Of a DNA stretch of 59,357 bases, positions 5,219 through 15,045 are shown piece by piece (within the stretch, counting starts at the first letter, position 1; each line of letters opens with the position of its first letter). The stretch lies in the NCBI RefSeq assembly GCF_014201905.1, contig NZ_JACHFM010000008.1, forward strand, positions 1 through 59,357, read 5' to 3'. Below the pieces are notes generated by a model. The model saw nothing but the letters and a program-made list of their open reading frames with translations. It searched no databases and was not told the DNA's origin. A program made the position numbers and the translations under genes. This DNA is from Amaricoccus macauensis (lineage in GTDB: Bacteria > Pseudomonadota > Alphaproteobacteria > Rhodobacterales > Rhodobacteraceae).

Positions 5219-6927
5219 GCGTGCCGTCGGTTCCCGAACTCCTGCGACGCGGGGCGCAGGCGCCGGCCTGGGTCTCGGCGGTCGACGCGGTGATGGGCGA
5301 AGACTGGGCGCATCTCGAGCTCGGACGCGGCAGCGCCGTGCGGCTGCCGGTGGACGAGGGGCGGCGGACGGGAGCGCGGCGGCGGGCGGCGATCGGCGGG
5401 GCGCTGTCGCCGAACCCGCAGGCGCTGGTGAAGCTGATCTGCTCGGGCGGCACGGCGACGAGCGGCGCGCTGCGGGCGCAGATGGACTATCTGAGCCGGC
5501 AGGGCGACGTGCCGCTGGTGTCGTCCGAGAGCACCTTCGGAACCGAGCTCTGGGTCGGCGATGCGGCGCAGATCGCCGCTGCCTGGGGGCTGCCGGATGT
5601 TGACCGGGGCGGGGCCGACCGGACCTCGCACTTCGTGGTCAGCTTTCCCCAGGGGACCGATCCGGACGCGGCCGAGCGGGCAGGGCGGGCGTGGGCGGCG
5701 TCGCTCTTCGACAGCGGCGCCCATGGCGACCGCTGGGACTATTACACCGCCTTCCACAAGGACACGGCCTATCCGCACATCCATGTCGTCGTCGGCCGGC
5801 GCGGGCTCGACGAGGGGCAGTGGCTGCGGGTGTCGTCGCGCGGAGAGCTGACCTTCGACCGGCTGCGCGAGGTGCAGGTCGCAGTGGCGGCGCGGGAGGG
5901 GATCGCGCTGACCGGGACGACGCGGCTGTCGCGCGGGGTGCATGATCGGCCGGTGCCGGATGCCGAGTACCGTCGCGCCCGCACCGAAGGACGGGAGGCG
6001 GTGGCGCCGGCGCATACCGAGGCCTCGGCGCTCGCCACGGCGGCGGAGATCCTCGACTACGCCCGGAACTACCAGGGCGCGGCGGCATCGATCGCCGAAC
6101 GGGCGCCGGAGCTTGCCGGTCGGCTGGAAGCCGCGGCGGCGACGATCCTTGCAGGCCAGGAACTTGTGGCGGAGCGCGCGGCGGCGCCGAGATTGACACC
6201 AGAGGAGGCCATGCGGATGGCGGAGACGATCGAGCAGCTGCAGGCCGAGGTGCGGCAGAACTTCGTCGAGCTCGAGGCCGACGTGCGGTCGGTCGAGAAT
6301 CCGGCGAAGCGGGCGGAGTTCCTGCGCGACCTCGCCGGGCTGAAGGCCGAGGCGGCGCCGTTCATCCGCGACGATATGGGGTTGCAGGGCTACCGGGCCG
6401 AGGCGGTCCACGCGGACTACCGCGGGCTGGCGGTGCCGGCCGGCGATGCGCGGACGGCAGCGATCAAGGTCGAGGCCGACAGGGACGTGGCACGGCTCGC
6501 CGAGCGGTTCGGCTTGCAGCCCGAGGCGACGCTGGCGCGCTTCGCGGCCGGGACGGTGTCGATGGGGCTCGGGCGCGACTACCGGGCAGAGGAGCTCGCC
6601 GAGCGGGCGGCGGATCGCATGGCGCGGGGTCAGCCGGCCGAACGGGTCGACGAGGCGACGGCGCAACTCGCCGACTTCCACCGCCGTGTGGGGACGATCT
6701 ACCGCGAGGCGGCCGAGCGGGTGCGCGAGATTGAACGCGAGGACCCGCGCGGCGCGCCCGACCTCGGGACGACGCGGGACGCCGTTGGTGGACGCGGGCA
6801 GGCTCGCGGCGGGGAAGGGGGCGCCAGGCCGTCGGCCGGTCGTGATGACGACGTGCCGGAAGGGCGCGGCAAGCCCGAGCGGCCGGGCCGGCGCCGCGAC
6901 CGCGACGACGACGATCGGAGCCGGTGA
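5215..6927 (+). CDS. virD2: VirD2-type relaxase (MOB-P family)
   Basis: ATG 5215 overlaps the virD1 stop and gives 570 residues. The relaxase domain covers about residues 70-260. Motif I is QMDYLSRQGDV, with probable nicking Tyr92. A strand SHFVVSFPQGTD follows, then motif III HKDTAYPHIHVVV, with metal-binding His181, His188 and His190. Further blocks (REGIALTGTTR, then RGVHDRPVPDAEYRR) parallel Agrobacterium VirD2. Residues 260-520 are an Ala/Glu-rich, probably coiled helical region. The last ~45 residues are an alternating Arg/Asp tail like the VirD2 export tail. An N-terminal extension of about 70 residues precedes the usual start of VirD2 and is odd. It cuts oriT, stays on the 5' end and pilots the strand into the T4SS. 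The stop overlaps virD4. Confidence 0.9.
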   Translation: MSVPSVPELLRRGAQAPAWVSAVDAVMGEDWAHLELGRGSAVRLPVDEGRRTGARRRAAIGGALSPNPQALVKLICSGGTATSGALRAQMDYLSRQGDVPLVSSESTFGTELWVGDAAQIAAAWGLPDVDRGGADRTSHFVVSFPQGTDPDAAERAGRAWAASLFDSGAHGDRWDYYTAFHKDTAYPHIHVVVGRRGLDEGQWLRVSSRGELTFDRLREVQVAVAAREGIALTGTTRLSRGVHDRPVPDAEYRRARTEGREAVAPAHTEASALATAAEILDYARNYQGAAASIAERAPELAGRLEAAAATILAGQELVAERAAAPRLTPEEAMRMAETIEQLQAEVRQNFVELEADVRSVENPAKRAEFLRDLAGLKAEAAPFIRDDMGLQGYRAEAVHADYRGLAVPAGDARTAAIKVEADRDVARLAERFGLQPEATLARFAAGTVSMGLGRDYRAEELAERAADRMARGQPAERVDEATAQLADFHRRVGTIYREAAERVREIEREDPRGAPDLGTTRDAVGGRGQARGGEGGARPSAGRDDDVPEGRGKPERPGRRRDRDDDDRSR

Positions 6928-8813
6928 TGACGCGGCGCGGACAGGACATCCTGCTCGGCGGCGGCGTGGGGCTGATGGTCGGCATCCTGCCCGGCCTGCT
7001 CGCCGCCGGTGCCGTCGTCACCTGGCGGCTCGGCGGCGATCTGGGCGAGATCGATCTCGCGACTTATTTTCGTACGCTGCCTGCTGCGGCGCGCTGGGAG
7101 GGATTGCCGACGACAGCGGCGTTGATCGGGGTAGGGGTGGCGCTCGCCTTCGCCCTGGCCGGCATCGCGCTGCTGTGGCGACCGCAGCTGAGCCTACACG
7201 GCACGGCCCGCTGGGCCGAGCCGGGCGAGCTGCGTCGGGCCGGGCTGCTGGCGCGGCGGCTCGAGGAGGTGCGCGGGCCGATCTGGGGCAAGCTCGGATC
7301 GCCGAAGTCGCGGGCGCCGTACCTGAGCTCGGAGAAGATCGTGCATTCGCTGGTGGCGGCGCCGACCGGGGCAGGGAAGGGGGTCGGGGTCGTCATCCCG
7401 ACATTGCTCACCTACCCGGGGTCGACCGTGGTGCTCGACGTCAAGGGCGAGAACTACGAGAAAACCGCGGCGCGGCGGCAGGAGCTCGGCGACCGGGTGT
7501 TCAAGTTCGCCCCCTACGCCAAGGATCGACGGACTCACCGCTACAACCCGTTCGACGAGGTGGCGGCGGCTCCGGAGCGGCGGCGGTTCTCCGAAGCGCT
7601 GCGGCTGGCGAACAGCCTCGTGGAGGCGAAGGGCAAGGGGACCGAGTCCTGGGTCGACGGTGCGCGCGAGATCTTCGCGGCGACGGCGGTGGTTGCGCAC
7701 GAGCGCCGAACGCCGACGATCGCTGCGGTCTACGACCTGCTGACGGAGGCGGGAGCGCCGGGAGCGCTGCTCGAAGGGCTCGCGGCGAGCACGCAGTCCG
7801 GGGAGGCGCGGTCGGTGTTCAATCGCTTCGCCGGCCAGCCAGAGAAGGTGCTCGGCAGCTACATGTCGGTGCTCTTCGACGGTGGTCTGCGGCTCTGGGC
7901 CGACCCGGACGTCCGCGACGCGACCGCGGCAACGGATTTCTGGATCACCGACTTCCGCTCGGACCCGGCGAGCGTCTTCCTGTGCGTCAGCCAGAAGGAC
8001 CTCGGCGTGCTGTCGCCGCTGATCCGACTGATGTTCCAGCAGATGTTCACACTGCTGCAGGAGACTGACCAGACCGAGAAGGATAAATTCGACGTGCTCT
8101 TCCTGCTCGACGAGTTCGCCTCGCTCGGAAAGATGCAGGAGATGGGACGGGCGATCACCACGGTGCGCTCCTCGGGCGCGCACCTGATGCTGATCGTTCA
8201 GTCGCTCGCCAACCTGCGTGAGGTGTATGGCACCGACGGTGCAGCGAACTTCATGGGCAACTGTGAGCTGCAGCTCTTCATGGCGCCGACCGATGCCGAT
8301 ACGCCGCGGTACGTTTCCGAGGCGATCGGCGACCAAACGCGGATGGTGCGGGTGAAGTCCTGGCGGCAGCGCGGCTGGGACGCAGCGTCGATCCAGGAGC
8401 GGCAGGAGGGAATCCGGCTGATCCGGCCGGAGCAGATCCGCATGCTGGGGCCGGATGCGGCGATCGCGTTGGTGCGGGATCAAAACCCGGTGCGGATGGC
8501 GAAGGTGCGGTACTACGAGGACCGGGGGCTCAGGGCGCTATACGAGGGGCAGAAGGGCGTCGGACCTTTCCAGGAGATCGGCGAGATGCCGGAGGCAATC
8601 CCGCCTGGGGGGGACAACGAGAAGAAAGTGGCCTCCAACAACGGACCTGAAAAGCGGGCCGAACCCTCGCTGGACTCGGGCCACGATGTCGTTGTGAAGT
8701 CAGCGATTCTAGAGACGCCGGTAGCGAAGCTTAGGATTGTCCGAGGAAAGCAGGTCGACCTCAGGCAGGCAATAGCTGTCTACCGACAAGGTCCGGAGGC
8801 TCTGAGAAAGTGA
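6927..8813 (+). CDS. virD4: VirD4/TraG-family type IV coupling protein
   Basis: ATG 6927 is used; it overlaps the virD2 TGA by one base, although GTG 6924 is also in frame. The protein has about 628 residues. Two N-terminal membrane segments (about residues 8-35 and 60-85) precede the cytoplasmic P-loop domain, with Walker A APTGAGKG near residue 150 and Walker B FLLDEFASLGKM near residue 395. Other hallmarks are LDVKGENYEKTA, RYNPFDE and FLCVSQKDL. A hydrophilic C-terminal tail of about 70 residues is less conserved. It links the VirD2-DNA complex to the VirB channel at the inner membrane. It is the last gene of virD1-virD2-virD4, and its 3' end marks the left edge of the cargo. Confidence 0.93.
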   Translation: MTRRGQDILLGGGVGLMVGILPGLLAAGAVVTWRLGGDLGEIDLATYFRTLPAAARWEGLPTTAALIGVGVALAFALAGIALLWRPQLSLHGTARWAEPGELRRAGLLARRLEEVRGPIWGKLGSPKSRAPYLSSEKIVHSLVAAPTGAGKGVGVVIPTLLTYPGSTVVLDVKGENYEKTAARRQELGDRVFKFAPYAKDRRTHRYNPFDEVAAAPERRRFSEALRLANSLVEAKGKGTESWVDGAREIFAATAVVAHERRTPTIAAVYDLLTEAGAPGALLEGLAASTQSGEARSVFNRFAGQPEKVLGSYMSVLFDGGLRLWADPDVRDATAATDFWITDFRSDPASVFLCVSQKDLGVLSPLIRLMFQQMFTLLQETDQTEKDKFDVLFLLDEFASLGKMQEMGRAITTVRSSGAHLMLIVQSLANLREVYGTDGAANFMGNCELQLFMAPTDADTPRYVSEAIGDQTRMVRVKSWRQRGWDAASIQERQEGIRLIRPEQIRMLGPDAAIALVRDQNPVRMAKVRYYEDRGLRALYEGQKGVGPFQEIGEMPEAIPPGGDNEKKVASNNGPEKRAEPSLDSGHDVVVKSAILETPVAKLRIVRGKQVDLRQAIAVYRQGPEALRK

Positions 8814-10200
<1,387 letters not shown>

Positions 10201-10677
10201 CGAAGCCGGAGTTCAGCATCCGGAGGATGTCCGCGGACTCGTTGCTGACAATCGTTGCCCGCTGCTTGTCCCACAGAACCGGCACCGTCGCCCGTCCGGT
10301 GAAGGCCAGGTCCGCACGAGTGTAGATCTCGTAGAGATAGGTGGCGCCGTTCAGCTCATCACGGTCGGACCCCGGGTAGTCGCGAAGCGCCAGCCCTGGT
10401 CGGTCAGCGCCGGCTCTACGACCGAGACCGAGATCACATCGTCTAGCTTCTTCAGCTTGCGGCCGATCAACGTGCGCGAGGCCCAGGGACAGATCAGCGC
10501 GACGTAGAGGTGGTAACGCCCCGCTTCGGCTGCGAAGCCGCCCTCGCCAGTGGGCCCGGCGCTTCCGTCGGGCGTGACCCAGTTGCGGAAGCTTGAGGTC
10601 TGACGGACGAAGCCGCCCTTCTCGTCCTTGGCCTGGACCGGGTGCCACTCGGCAGTCCATTTACCATTCACCAGCAT
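10201..10677 (-). pseudogene. Glutathionyl-hydroquinone reductase N-terminal half, frameshifted and truncated
   Basis: The gene starts at ATG 10677 (MLVNGKWTAEWHPVQAKDE) and shows SFRNWVTPDGSAGPTGEGG and YHLYVALICPWASRT, whose CPWA cysteine is the catalytic residue of this Xi-class glutathione transferase family (YqjG/PcpF type). Around 10382 the frame shifts by one base: one frame ends GWRFATTRG... and stops, while the other resumes DYPGSDRDELNGATYLYEIY, TVPVLWDKQ, TIVSNESADILRMLNSGF. Homology then ends and dehydrogenase sequence begins. The C-terminal alpha domain is lost. It lies downstream of the LysR/DODA/reductase/DoxX cluster in the same direction, which is probably its original operon. 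Confidence 0.85.
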
Positions 10678-10767
10678 GTCTCGGTCCTCAAACGGATGTT
10701 GCGAGATACCTGCCGCGACCCAGCCATTTCGAACCGGGCCGCGGCAGGGGATGGCTGATGGTCAGGC

Positions 10768-11205
10768 TCAGCCGCGGCGGAGGGCGTAGGCGCCGTCGCC
10801 GAGCAGGGCCTGGACGATCAGCGCGACCACCCAGAAGGCCGGAAACTCCCAGCCACCACCCTCGTTGGAGAAGAAGAACCCGGCCGCGCCGTGCGGGGCG
10901 TAGATCGAGCCGAGCAGGACCGGCACCAGCCCCAGCGAAACCCAGCGCGTCCACACGCCGAGGATGAGCGAGATGCCGCCGAGGAGCTCGGCTGCGATGA
11001 CGAGATAGGCGAGCGGCCCGGGGAAGCCGAGGCTCTCGAAGAAGCCAGCAGTGCCCGCTGGCGTGAAGACGAAGAGCTTCAGCCCGGCATGAGCTAGGAA
11101 AAGGGCGCCGGTGGAGACGCGCAGGACGAGCGCGGCGAGATCGGCGTTGCTGACGCCGGCAACGACAGACGGCCGGGCAGCATGGGAGGCGGTGGCGTAG
11201 GTCAT
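10768..11205 (-). CDS. DoxX-family membrane protein
   Basis: ATG 11205 is chosen because AAGGAA precedes it; upstream in-frame codons look non-coding. The 145-residue protein has four hydrophobic segments: DLAALVLRVSTGALFLAHAG, AYLVIAAELLGGISLILG, VSLGLVPVLLGSIYAP and FPAFWVVALIVQALLGDGAY. The GALFLAHAGLKL and AELLGGISLILG motifs are typical of DoxX/DUF417-like quinone-associated proteins. DoxX proteins are linked to thiol and quinone redox at the inner membrane, though most lack a defined reaction. It lies between the F420-reductase-like gene and the broken glutathionyl-hydroquinone reductase, consistent with a quinone/electrophile response operon. Confidence 0.85.
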   Translation of the reverse strand: MTYATASHAARPSVVAGVSNADLAALVLRVSTGALFLAHAGLKLFVFTPAGTAGFFESLGFPGPLAYLVIAAELLGGISLILGVWTRWVSLGLVPVLLGSIYAPHGAAGFFFSNEGGGWEFPAFWVVALIVQALLGDGAYALRRG

Positions 11206-11233
11206 GGTCAGGTTCCTTGCATGTGAGATGAAG

Positions 11234-11866
11234 TCAGGCAGCGCGCTGCCAGGTCGGGGCGATGTCGGTGCCGAGGCCGAGGCCGTAGCCGAGGGCGATG
11301 TTGAGGCCGGCGAGCGGCTCGAGGTACCGGGCAGAAGCGAGCCCGCCGGTCTCGATCGTCTCAAAGCCGGCGTTGACGGCGAGGTCGGAGACGGTCTTGC
11401 GGGCTTCGGCGTTGTCGCCGGCGACGAAAACGGTGACGGGACGGCCCGCTGCCTTGCCGCCGGCCTGAAGCACAGAGGCGAACACGGTGTTGAAGGCTTT
11501 CACCACCTTGGCACCGGGCGCGAGCTTCTGGATTTCCTCGGCCGCGCTGGTGGTATGACCGATGGTCAACGCGGAGTAGTCGGCGGTCATCGGGTTGGTG
11601 ATGTCGACAAGGGTCTTGCCCGTGAGATCGCCAGCGGCGCGGATGATGTCCGCAGCGGCGTCGTAGGGCACCGCCAGCACGACCAGATCAGCCTTGCGGG
11701 CCGCTTCGGCGAGCTCCGCGCCAGTGATGCCGTTGCCAATCTTGCTGGCGACCACCTTCGCCTTCTCGGCGTCGCGCGATCCGAGGGTGACAGTGTGACT
11801 GGCCTTGGCGAAGAGCACGGCGAGGCCGGCGGCCATGTTGCCGGTGCCGAGGAGAGAAATGTTCAT
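11234..11866 (-). CDS. NADPH-dependent F420 reductase-like oxidoreductase
   Basis: The 210-residue protein starts MNISLLGTGNMAAGLAVLF, a Rossmann GxGxxA loop, with a basic SRDAEKA stretch after strand two that favours NADP(H). DLVVLAVPYDAA, VDITNP and KAFNTVFA are shared with the F420H2:NADP oxidoreductase-like (NPDR, COG2085) family. In bacteria without F420 these proteins act on unknown substrates, sometimes flavins or quinones. It is cotranscribed with DoxX (28-bp gap) and lies near a LysR gene and a DODA-type dioxygenase, a grouping seen in redox-responsive loci. The upstream AAAGGAGAACACC is a strong ribosome site. The exact substrate is unknown. Confidence 0.85.
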   Translation of the reverse strand: MNISLLGTGNMAAGLAVLFAKASHTVTLGSRDAEKAKVVASKIGNGITGAELAEAARKADLVVLAVPYDAAADIIRAAGDLTGKTLVDITNPMTADYSALTIGHTTSAAEEIQKLAPGAKVVKAFNTVFASVLQAGGKAAGRPVTVFVAGDNAEARKTVSDLAVNAGFETIETGGLASARYLEPLAGLNIALGYGLGLGTDIAPTWQRAA

Positions 11867-12065
11867 GTTGGTGTTCTCCTTTGAGGGGGACGCGCATCCG
11901 CGTCGTCTGTGGGGAGAACATGGACCTGTTCAGGAGGAATGATAATCCAGCCTACCTGAAGATGATTGCATCCTCAGTGGAAGAGGTCGGCTTACCGGGC
12001 TGGCTTCCGATGGGCTCGCCCGGCATGGGAATCCACCTAGCGGGCGCTTAGCGCGATCGCCAGTC

Positions 12066-12914
12066 TCAGATGTTGGTCTGATCGGGCGGCACCCCGTGGG
12101 GCAGCTGGGCGGCGCCATCCCCCGCTTCACAGACTACGTCGTTCATGCCCACGCCGTAGCAGCTCATCGAGAGCGATCCCATGGCGTAGCCGCGCAGCAG
12201 GGCCTGAGCATCGGTTTCCGCGGTCGCGAGCCCTGCGGTGTAGAGGAGCGGAATGAAGTGATCGGGCGTGGGAACCGCCAGATTGAAATCGGGATGCTCC
12301 AGGGACTTCAGAATGTCGGCCGGCGCCTCGGTCATCTGGCGAGCGACCATGTCGTCGAAGCGGCGGGCCCACTCGGTACCGGCGTCAGGGCGGTTCCACT
12401 CGATGCGGCCGAGGTTGTGCACGACGTTGCCACTCGACACGATCATGACGCCGCGTGCGCGCAGCTCGTTCAGCTTCGTGGCAAGCTCGATGTGATAGTC
12501 GAGCGGCTTGAGCGCGTTGATCGACAGTTGGACGACGGGAATGTCGGCTTGGGGGAAGAGGTGGGCGAGCACGCTCCAGGTGCCGTGGTCCAACCCCCAT
12601 TGGTCACGGTCGGCGCCGACCCAGTGCGGCTTGACGACTTCGGCCACTTCGCCCGCCAGCTCCGGCAGGCCTGGTGCGGGATAGTCAAAGGCGAACAGCT
12701 CGTCGGGAAACCCATAGAAGTCGTGGATCGTGCGCGGCCGCGCCATCGCGGTCACGGCGGTCGCGCCGATGAACCAATGCGCCGATACCACCAGCACTGC
12801 ACGCGGCTGCGGCAGCGCCCGCCCAAGCCTGCGCCATGCTCGCGTATAGCCATTGTCCTCGAGCGTGTTCATCGGGCTGCCGTGACCGACAAAAAGCGCA
12901 GGCATGATTGTCAC
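12066..12914 (-). CDS. DODA-type extradiol dioxygenase (YgiD-like)
   Basis: The 282-residue frame starts at ATG 12914; ATG 12905 is an equally plausible start. The class III extradiol/YgiD fold is shown by MPALFVGHGSPMNTLEDN, VVSAHWFIGATAVT, WGLDHGTWSVLAHLFP and VMIVSSGNVVHNLGRIEW, which hold the conserved metal-binding histidines. YgiD-type enzymes open catechol-like rings such as DOPA and need Zn or Fe. The gene is upstream of the F420-reductase-like and DoxX genes and downstream of a LysR gene, all on the minus strand, although gaps of about 160-200 bp suggest separate promoters. The C-terminal PHGVPPDQTNI tail is slightly longer than usual. Natural substrate unknown. Confidence 0.9.
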   Translation of the reverse strand: MTIMPALFVGHGSPMNTLEDNGYTRAWRRLGRALPQPRAVLVVSAHWFIGATAVTAMARPRTIHDFYGFPDELFAFDYPAPGLPELAGEVAEVVKPHWVGADRDQWGLDHGTWSVLAHLFPQADIPVVQLSINALKPLDYHIELATKLNELRARGVMIVSSGNVVHNLGRIEWNRPDAGTEWARRFDDMVARQMTEAPADILKSLEHPDFNLAVPTPDHFIPLLYTAGLATAETDAQALLRGYAMGSLSMSCYGVGMNDVVCEAGDGAAQLPHGVPPDQTNI

Positions 12915-13078
12915 TTCGACCTCCGTTGTGTGCCAGTAAGCTGCCGGACACGATGCCAGCGAACGTCGTCCGCCCCAGGATACCCGAAACTATCCTGCCT
13001 GCGCTCACATTCGTACCGGCAGCGGTGGCTCTCTTGGTCCCGCAGTCGGAATGCTTGCGATCGCTCGGGGAAGGCCGC

Positions 13079-13990
13079 TCACCAGCCAACCTCCCAGTGG
13101 GGCTGGCCACGGTACCGCGTGGCAAGGAAGTCGACCAGCACCCGCACCTTTGCCGCGAGATGACGGCTGTGCGGGTAGAGCGCGTGGACGCCGAAGGGCT
13201 CGGCGCTGAACGCGTTCAGGAGTGCGCGGACTTTCCCGGCGGCGATGGCGGGACCGGCAACGAAGCTCGGCACATAGGCGAGGCCCAGTCCGGCCTCGGC
13301 CGCGCCGAGGCACGCCTCGGCGTTCGAATAGTAGAGCCGGCCGGTCACCGGGACTGTGATGGTCTCGCCGTCCGTGCTCCGGAACGGCCAGCGACCGGGC
13401 TCGCGAAAGTTCGTGTCGATGATGCACGCGTGCCGGGGCAACTCGTCGGGTGTCGACGGCGCACCGTGCGCGGCGAGATAGGAGTTCGACCCTACGAGAA
13501 CGATCCGCACGTCGCAGAGCTTACGGGCGATCAGACTTGTGTCGGTGGGGCGCCCGACGCGAACGGCGATGTCGAAGCCTTCGTCCACTAGGTTCACGAC
13601 TCGGTCGGAGAAGTTGACGTCGAGCTCGATCTCGGGATAGCCCGCAGCGAAGTCGTTGAGCGCGCGCGCAAGCTCGACGGTTCCAAAGGTCAGGGGAGCC
13701 GTGAGACGCAGCCGACCGCGTGGGGTTTGTGCGACGTTCCGGATCGCCAAGTCGAGGTTGTCGATCTCGTCCAGAATGGCACGCACGCGTTCGAAATACG
13801 CCCGGCCGGCTTCGGTCTCGGACACGGCGCGCGTGGTCCGGTTCAGCAGGCGCACGCCGAGCTCGGCTTCGAGGCGGGAAACGAGCTTGGAAGCTTGTCC
13901 GGAGCTGGTGCCGAGCTTGACCGCGGCGCTGGTGAAGGAGCGGGCCTCGACCACTGCGACGAACATGCGATCACACTCAAGACGATCCAT
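13079..13990 (-). CDS. LysR-family transcriptional regulator
   Basis: The 303-residue protein has a LysR N-terminal winged helix: MDRLECDRMFVAVVEARSFT, then SSGQASKLVSRLEAELGVRL and NRTTRAVSETEAG. A C-terminal periplasmic-binding-like effector domain follows, with GRLRLTAPLTFG and AVRVGRPTDTSLIARKL. The S-G-Q-x-S-K-L recognition helix and DIAVRVG motif are of the CrgA/PA subgroup that controls nearby oxidoreductase genes. It is encoded just upstream of the YgiD-like dioxygenase on the same strand rather than divergently. It probably regulates the dioxygenase-reductase-DoxX-GHR series; the inducer may be a quinone or other electrophile, which is inference. Confidence 0.92.
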   Translation of the reverse strand: MDRLECDRMFVAVVEARSFTSAAVKLGTSSGQASKLVSRLEAELGVRLLNRTTRAVSETEAGRAYFERVRAILDEIDNLDLAIRNVAQTPRGRLRLTAPLTFGTVELARALNDFAAGYPEIELDVNFSDRVVNLVDEGFDIAVRVGRPTDTSLIARKLCDVRIVLVGSNSYLAAHGAPSTPDELPRHACIIDTNFREPGRWPFRSTDGETITVPVTGRLYYSNAEACLGAAEAGLGLAYVPSFVAGPAIAAGKVRALLNAFSAEPFGVHALYPHSRHLAAKVRVLVDFLATRYRGQPHWEVGW

Positions 13991-14146
13991 GGCTCCTCGC
14001 TCGCCGGAAGCAGTTAGTGCCCGCGCGCGTTCATTTCCCGGAGATTAGAGGAAATTGCATCCGTCGCTACCTGCCTATCAGCCAGCGCCGACGCCACGCC
14101 CACTCCTACTGAGCAAGGGGCGTGGCTTGGCCGAACCGCGATGGGG

Positions 14147-14845
14147 CTAAGGTCTCGCGTCGCCGGGGTCGCCATCCGACCCCGGAGCGGGCGATGCGGC
14201 GGCGGACCTTGGCGGAAAACTTCGGGGCGCACGTGGGCGATAGACGGGGATACGCCACCCGAAGCGAAGCGAGCCCGCGCGGAGTACGAAGGTGGCGACC
14301 GAGGCGGTCAGCAGCGACAGCGTTTCGGCCGTGGGAAACAGGTGGAGCATCAGGACACTCGCGAACGCGCCGACGAGACAGGCGCTGACATAGAGTTCGC
14401 CCTGACGCAGGACCAGCGGGATCTCGTTGGTGACCACGTCGCGCATCAGTCCGCCAAAGGTGCCGGTCGCGACACCCATGACCAGAATGATCGGCCAGGG
14501 GGCGCCGGCCTCGCGCGCAATCGACACGCCGGCGGCGGCCGCGACCGAAAGCGCCACCGCATCGAGCCAGACAATCGCCTGGTAGCGGGACTCGAGCCGG
14601 TGGGCGGCGAAGAACGCCAGGATCGCCGCGGCGCAGGCGACCGCGAGGTAGTGCGGGCTGCCGACCCAGAAGACCGGGTCTCGCCCGAGCACAAGATCGC
14701 GAAGTGTGCCGCCCCCGACGCCTGTCAGGCAGCCGAGAAAAAGAAATCCCACGATGTCGAGCTGGGCGCGGGATGCGACGAGACCGCCGGTCAGCGCAAA
14801 GACGAAGACGGCGATCAGGTCCAGGATTGCAGCGAGCGGCATCAC
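14147..14845 (-). CDS. TRIC-type (UPF0126/YicG-like) membrane protein
   Basis: The 232-residue protein has about seven hydrophobic segments and two copies of the glycine-rich repeat of bacterial TRIC channels: LTGVGGGTLRDLVLGRDPVFW in the first half and ATGTFGGLMRDVVTNEIPLVL in the second, each with G-G-x-x-R-D. TRIC proteins form trimeric monovalent cation channels in the membrane; YicG may instead concern glycine. The last 30 residues (RPRAPRSFPPRSAAAS...) are low-complexity and hydrophilic, longer than usual. It stands alone between the LysR gene and purU. Start ATG 14845 gives MMPLAAILDLIAVFVFALTG, a normal beginning. Confidence 0.88.
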   Translation of the reverse strand: MMPLAAILDLIAVFVFALTGGLVASRAQLDIVGFLFLGCLTGVGGGTLRDLVLGRDPVFWVGSPHYLAVACAAAILAFFAAHRLESRYQAIVWLDAVALSVAAAAGVSIAREAGAPWPIILVMGVATGTFGGLMRDVVTNEIPLVLRQGELYVSACLVGAFASVLMLHLFPTAETLSLLTASVATFVLRAGSLRFGWRIPVYRPRAPRSFPPRSAAASPAPGSDGDPGDARP

Positions 14846-15045
14846 TGACCACTCGGCGGGTTGGACTCCGCCCGCATCATTTCGCAGGAGCGCCTAGGCC
14901 TGGGCCCGGACAAGGGTCGCGCTGCCAAAGTCGCAGCAGCTTCGTCCTCATCATGGTCCGGCGAGATCGGCATCCAGTGGACACGTTCTCGTCGACTTCT
15001 GGGGCCTTGTAAGTCGCTCGTCCTCATGAACCTGCACATCGCAAT

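Noticed and set aside
12990-13000. TATCCTGCC on the plus strand, resembling the cut strand of a border
   Set aside because: The match is short, lacks the TATAT extension, and lies in a LysR/dioxygenase gap with no relaxosome context.
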